64,000 bases of DNA. Origin: Micromonospora sp. WMMD1120. GTDB taxonomy: Bacteria; Actinomycetota; Actinomycetes; Mycobacteriales; Micromonosporaceae. The notes beneath the pieces were generated by a model. That model was not told the DNA's origin. It ran no database searches and was given only the letters and a program-made list of their open reading frames with translations. Of the stretch, positions 61,267-64,000 are shown piece after piece; the first letter of the stretch is position 1; every line of letters starts with the position of its first letter. Location of the stretch: NCBI RefSeq assembly GCF_029626235.1, contig NZ_JARUBO010000005.1, forward strand, positions 186,001-250,000, in the 5' to 3' direction. A program made the position numbers and the translations under genes.

Positions 61267-62666
61267 TTACCCTCCAGCTCCACGAGGGCGCGCTCGACGG
61301 CGCGCAGGTAGTCGGCGTGACCGACCTCGAACCAGTGCCGGCTGCTCTCCTTGACCTGCCCGGAGTACCGTTCGCCGGCCCGGTCGCGGACCCGCTGCGC
61401 GAACGCCGCGGCACGCTCCGGCCGGTCCCGGCGGGCCCGCAGCAGGCGGGCGAAGAGCACCATCTGCCAGTGCGACAGCGTGAACAGCCCGGAGTCCGGC
61501 TGCACCAGACCGGCGACCGCCAGCGTCGGATGCCCGGGGGTGAACGCGTTGAGCCACAGCGTGGGTCGACCCGCACCCGCGCTGTCGCCGAAGACCGACG
61601 CGTCGAGGAACTCGAAGCGCGGCAGGTAGCCGGTGGCGAAGACGACCACCTCGGGATCGATCTCGCGCCCGTCGGCCAGCTCCACGGCGTACGGGTGGAA
61701 CCGGGCGAGGTCCGGCACCGGGCCGATGGCGCCGTGCCCCACGTAGTAGACGAGCTGACTGTTCGCGATGGGGTGCGTCTCGTACACCCGGTGGTCGGGT
61801 TTGGGCAGCCCGAAGCGGGTCAGGTCACCGACCGTCAGCCGCAGCGTCCAGTGGTAGAGCCACTGCCGCACGCGCAGCGGCACCCGCAGCGCCAGCAGGG
61901 TGTCGTTGACCTGGTCGGCGGGACGGCCGAGCACGTACTTCGGGGCGTACCAGTACCCGCGGCGGGTGGAGTGCCAGCAGCGGGACGCCTGCTGGGCGGC
62001 CTCGACGGCGATGTCGCAGCCGGTGTTGCCGGCGCCGACCACCAGCACCCGCTTGCCGCGTAGCTGCGCCGGGTCCTTGTAGGACGAGGCGTGCATGATC
62101 TCGCCCCGGAACTGCTCCAGGCCCTCGTAGCGGGGCAGCTTCGGCGACCAGTTGTGCCCGTTGGCGATCACCACGGCGGCGTACCGGGAGGTCCGCTCGG
62201 GGCCGTACCCGCCGGTGGAGCGGGTGGTGACGTCCCAGCGTTCGCCCTCGGCGGGCTCGACCCGGATCACCTCGGTGCCGAACCAGATGTGCGAGCGCAG
62301 GTCGAAGTGGTCGGCGTAGCGCTCGAAGTAGGACAGCAACTGGCTGTGGTGCGGGTAGTCCGGCCAGGAGTCCGGCATCGGGAAGTCCGGGAACTGGGTG
62401 AACGGCTTCGAGGAGATGAGGTGGGTGCTGGCGTACACGGGGCTGCGGTCGTGCCGCCAGTTCCAGGCGCCGCCGACGCCGGTCTCCCGTTCGTAGCAGT
62501 CCACGCCGAACCCGTGCTCGCGCAGGTTCTTGATGGCCGTCAGGCCGCTGGCCCCGGCCCCGATGACGCAGACGGTGTCGCCCCGGTCGGAGACCGGGCG
62601 GCCGCCGCCCGACGCGGGCGGGGCCGCCTCCGGGTCGGGCCGGCCGTGGTCGGTGGAGGTGGACAC
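61263..62666 (-). CDS. Flavin-containing monooxygenase
   Basis: A 467-residue FAD/NADPH monooxygenase. FAD motif CVIGAGASGLTAIKNLREHG near residue 32, FMO identifying motif FRGEIMHASSY, NADPH motif VVGAGNTGCDIA, and FATGY near the C-terminal part. The motif ends in Tyr rather than the Trp of Baeyer-Villiger enzymes, so N/S-oxygenation is favoured, but Baeyer-Villiger activity is not excluded. GTG at 62666 follows AGGAGAG. The longer frame from 63341 is a shadow over the next gene. Confidence 0.9.
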   Translation of the reverse strand: MSTSTDHGRPDPEAAPPASGGGRPVSDRGDTVCVIGAGASGLTAIKNLREHGFGVDCYERETGVGGAWNWRHDRSPVYASTHLISSKPFTQFPDFPMPDSWPDYPHHSQLLSYFERYADHFDLRSHIWFGTEVIRVEPAEGERWDVTTRSTGGYGPERTSRYAAVVIANGHNWSPKLPRYEGLEQFRGEIMHASSYKDPAQLRGKRVLVVGAGNTGCDIAVEAAQQASRCWHSTRRGYWYAPKYVLGRPADQVNDTLLALRVPLRVRQWLYHWTLRLTVGDLTRFGLPKPDHRVYETHPIANSQLVYYVGHGAIGPVPDLARFHPYAVELADGREIDPEVVVFATGYLPRFEFLDASVFGDSAGAGRPTLWLNAFTPGHPTLAVAGLVQPDSGLFTLSHWQMVLFARLLRARRDRPERAAAFAQRVRDRAGERYSGQVKESSRHWFEVGHADYLRAVERALVELEGK

Positions 62667-62779
62667 CGGAAACTCTCCTTTTGTACGGCACGGGTGCCGG
62701 TCGCCGCGAAATCCTCTCCACAACGGAGCCGGATGTCCAGCCCCGACGCGGGACACGTCGGCGCCGGGCCGGGATCGGG

Positions 62780-63472
62780 TCAGTCGGCGGTGGGCAGGAG
62801 CAGGTCGACGAGGACCGGGAAGTGGTCGCTGGCCCGGCGGGTCTGCGGGGTGTCCACCACGTCGTAGTCGACGACGGTGATCCGCGGGTCGACGAAGAGC
62901 GCGTCGATACGCCGGCGCGGGTCGGCGCAGGAGTAGGTGAGCCGCTCCGCCCGGTCGGCCGCCACGGCGGCGTCGGTCAGCCCGCGCGCCACCGTCGCCC
63001 AGGCCGGCCCGTCCGGCCCCTCGTTCAGGTCCGCCCCGGCGACCACCGGGCTGGTCGCCGCGTCCAGCTCCCGCTTGAGCTCGGCGGCCTGCGCCGGACG
63101 TTCGGCCGGGTCGGTGGACAGGTGCGAGCCGGCGAGGGTGAACCGGGCGTCGCCGACCCGGCAGTCGGCGTACGCCGCGCCGCGCAGGTGCCGGCCGGGG
63201 GTCAGCGGGAAGCGCTGGCAGCGGGTGGCGCGGACCTGGACCCGCAGGCTGGTCAGCAGCAGGTTGCCCAGCGCGGGCAGCCCACCCGCGGCCACCACCA
63301 GCCCGAACGACTCGGCCAGCGTGGCGGACTTCTGCCGCCACCGGAACCGGCGCGGCCCCTCCTGCACGATCACCACGTCCGGTCGCGCGGCCCGGACCAC
63401 CGCCGCCAACGCGGCGGTGTCGTCGCGCTGGCTGTGGATGTTGTACGACACCACACGCAGCGGCACGCCCAC
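62780..63472 (-). CDS. Endonuclease/exonuclease/phosphatase family hydrolase
   Basis: A 230-residue EEP-fold enzyme. Metal and catalytic residues are in VVSYNIHSQRDD (Asn), VIVQEGP (Glu), GSHLSTDP (His), VAGADLNEGPDG (Asp, Asn) and RASDHFPVLVDL (Asp-His). No signal peptide is seen. It could act on a nucleic acid, phosphoinositide-like or sugar-phosphate ester; substrate unknown. GTG at 63472 is 10 bases after the ROK gene stop, and another GTG at 63466 is possible. It is followed by the monooxygenase gene after 113 bases. Confidence 0.85.
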   Translation of the reverse strand: MGVPLRVVSYNIHSQRDDTAALAAVVRAARPDVVIVQEGPRRFRWRQKSATLAESFGLVVAAGGLPALGNLLLTSLRVQVRATRCQRFPLTPGRHLRGAAYADCRVGDARFTLAGSHLSTDPAERPAQAAELKRELDAATSPVVAGADLNEGPDGPAWATVARGLTDAAVAADRAERLTYSCADPRRRIDALFVDPRITVVDYDVVDTPQTRRASDHFPVLVDLLLPTAD

Positions 63473-63482
63473 GCCGGCCGCC

Positions 63483-64000
63483 TCAGATCCGACGGGCCAG
63501 GTCGGCGGCGCCGATGACACCGGCCCTGTTGCCCAGCTCGGCAGGGAGCACCTCGGCGACCGGCAGGCGACCACGCTGGGCGAGCGCGTCGGCGTACGAC
63601 CGGCGGGTCGGACCGAGCAGCAGGTCACCGGCGTCGATCACGCCGCCGCCGACCACCAGCGCCTGCGGGTCGAGGATCTGCGCCATGTCGGCGAGGCTGG
63701 TGCCCAGCCAGCGACCGATCTGGGCGAACGCCTCGGCGGACACCGGGTCGCCGCCCTGCGCGGCGGCGGTCACCATCGGCCCGGTGATCGCCTCGGCCTC
63801 ACCGCCGGCCAGGTCCAGCAGCGCGGCGGCACGGTGCGGCTCCTGGCGGGCGCCGGCCCGGGCGAAGCGCACCAGGGCGCTGCCGCTGGCGTACTGCTCG
63901 ATGCAACCGAGCCGGCCGCAACCGCACTGGTGCCCGTCGGGCACGGCGAGCATGTGCCCCAGCTCGGCGGCGATGCCGTGCGCGCCGCGCATCAGGTCGC
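63483..64000 (-). CDS. ROK-family glucokinase (N-terminus outside the window)
   Basis: The C-terminal 170 or so residues of a ROK kinase. The zinc motif is CGCGRLGCIEQYASGSA, preceded by GIAAELGHMLAVPDGHQ with the histidine ligand. ILDPQALVVGGGVIDAGDLL is the ATP-side signature near the end. The family phosphorylates glucose; actinobacterial ROK glucokinases (GlkA) act in glycolysis and carbon repression. The frame is open at the window end, so length and start are not visible. The stop is 10 bases before the EEP gene, suggesting one operon. Confidence 0.9.
   Translation of the reverse strand, partial: DLMRGAHGIAAELGHMLAVPDGHQCGCGRLGCIEQYASGSALVRFARAGARQEPHRAAALLDLAGGEAEAITGPMVTAAAQGGDPVSAEAFAQIGRWLGTSLADMAQILDPQALVVGGGVIDAGDLLLGPTRRSYADALAQRGRLPVAEVLPAELGNRAGVIGAADLARRI

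Overview
The window is one contiguous chromosomal segment of a very GC-rich actinobacterium. I infer Micromonosporaceae, most likely Micromonospora or a close relative. The reasons are very high GC, many GTG starts, ATGA/GTGA stop-start overlaps, an actinobacterial gene repertoire, and a split carotenoid locus of the type described for Salinispora sioxanthin. I see no phage, plasmid, transposase, CRISPR array, rRNA or tRNA. It reads as a mostly core chromosomal region with housekeeping blocks, and the less ordinary material sits in the intergenic DNA and in very small ORFs.

Layout. 1-4.5 kb: the end of gatD, a TVP38-type membrane protein, and leuS behind a leucine-codon leader peptide and terminator. 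4.7-9.6 kb: a MoxR ATPase, DUF58 protein and transglutaminase operon. 10.1-17.3 kb (minus): DUF3040, Y-family polymerase IV, a phosphodiesterase, a methyltransferase, and a sugar ABC importer (binding protein and two permeases) with an unlisted 57-codon ORF coupled between the permeases. 17.4-24.2 kb (minus): dnaE2, imuB, imuA' and a HEPN-domain gene behind two tandem LexA-type boxes, an SOS mutasome operon. 24.3-29.2 kb (plus): a carotenoid tailoring operon (CrtA-like, GNAT, CruF, CruC, CrtD). 29.2-39.5 kb: CDP-alcohol phosphotransferase, metF, a polyprenyl synthase, an Rv2175c-like DNA-binding protein opposite a PknL-like PASTA kinase, endonuclease IV, threonine aldolase, DAHP synthase and a lipoprotein. 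Several of these follow the gene order around Rv2172c-Rv2182c of Mycobacterium tuberculosis.

39.7-51.2 kb: a secreted CBM2-GH18 chitinase, a glutathione peroxidase homologue, an F420/NADP-type reductase, a GT87 membrane glycosyltransferase, a DUF4397 surface protein with its class F sortase, DUF2203, proC, a phosphofructokinase with PPi-type residues, a flavin split-barrel protein, an Rv2179c-type exoribonuclease and a Crp-family regulator. 51.4-64 kb: a 48-residue Trp-rich repeat peptide opposite an MFS transporter, a small acidic protein, a large cyclase/ATPase/TPR regulator, an acyltransferase, a two-helix membrane protein, otsA, a hydrolase lacking its nucleophile serine, a flavin monooxygenase, an EEP-fold hydrolase and a truncated ROK glucokinase.

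A pattern that runs through the window: all eleven junctions between convergent genes hold a strong hairpin, a long palindrome or a tandem array. Two palindrome families occur twice each, and three arrays begin on the stop codon of the adjacent gene.
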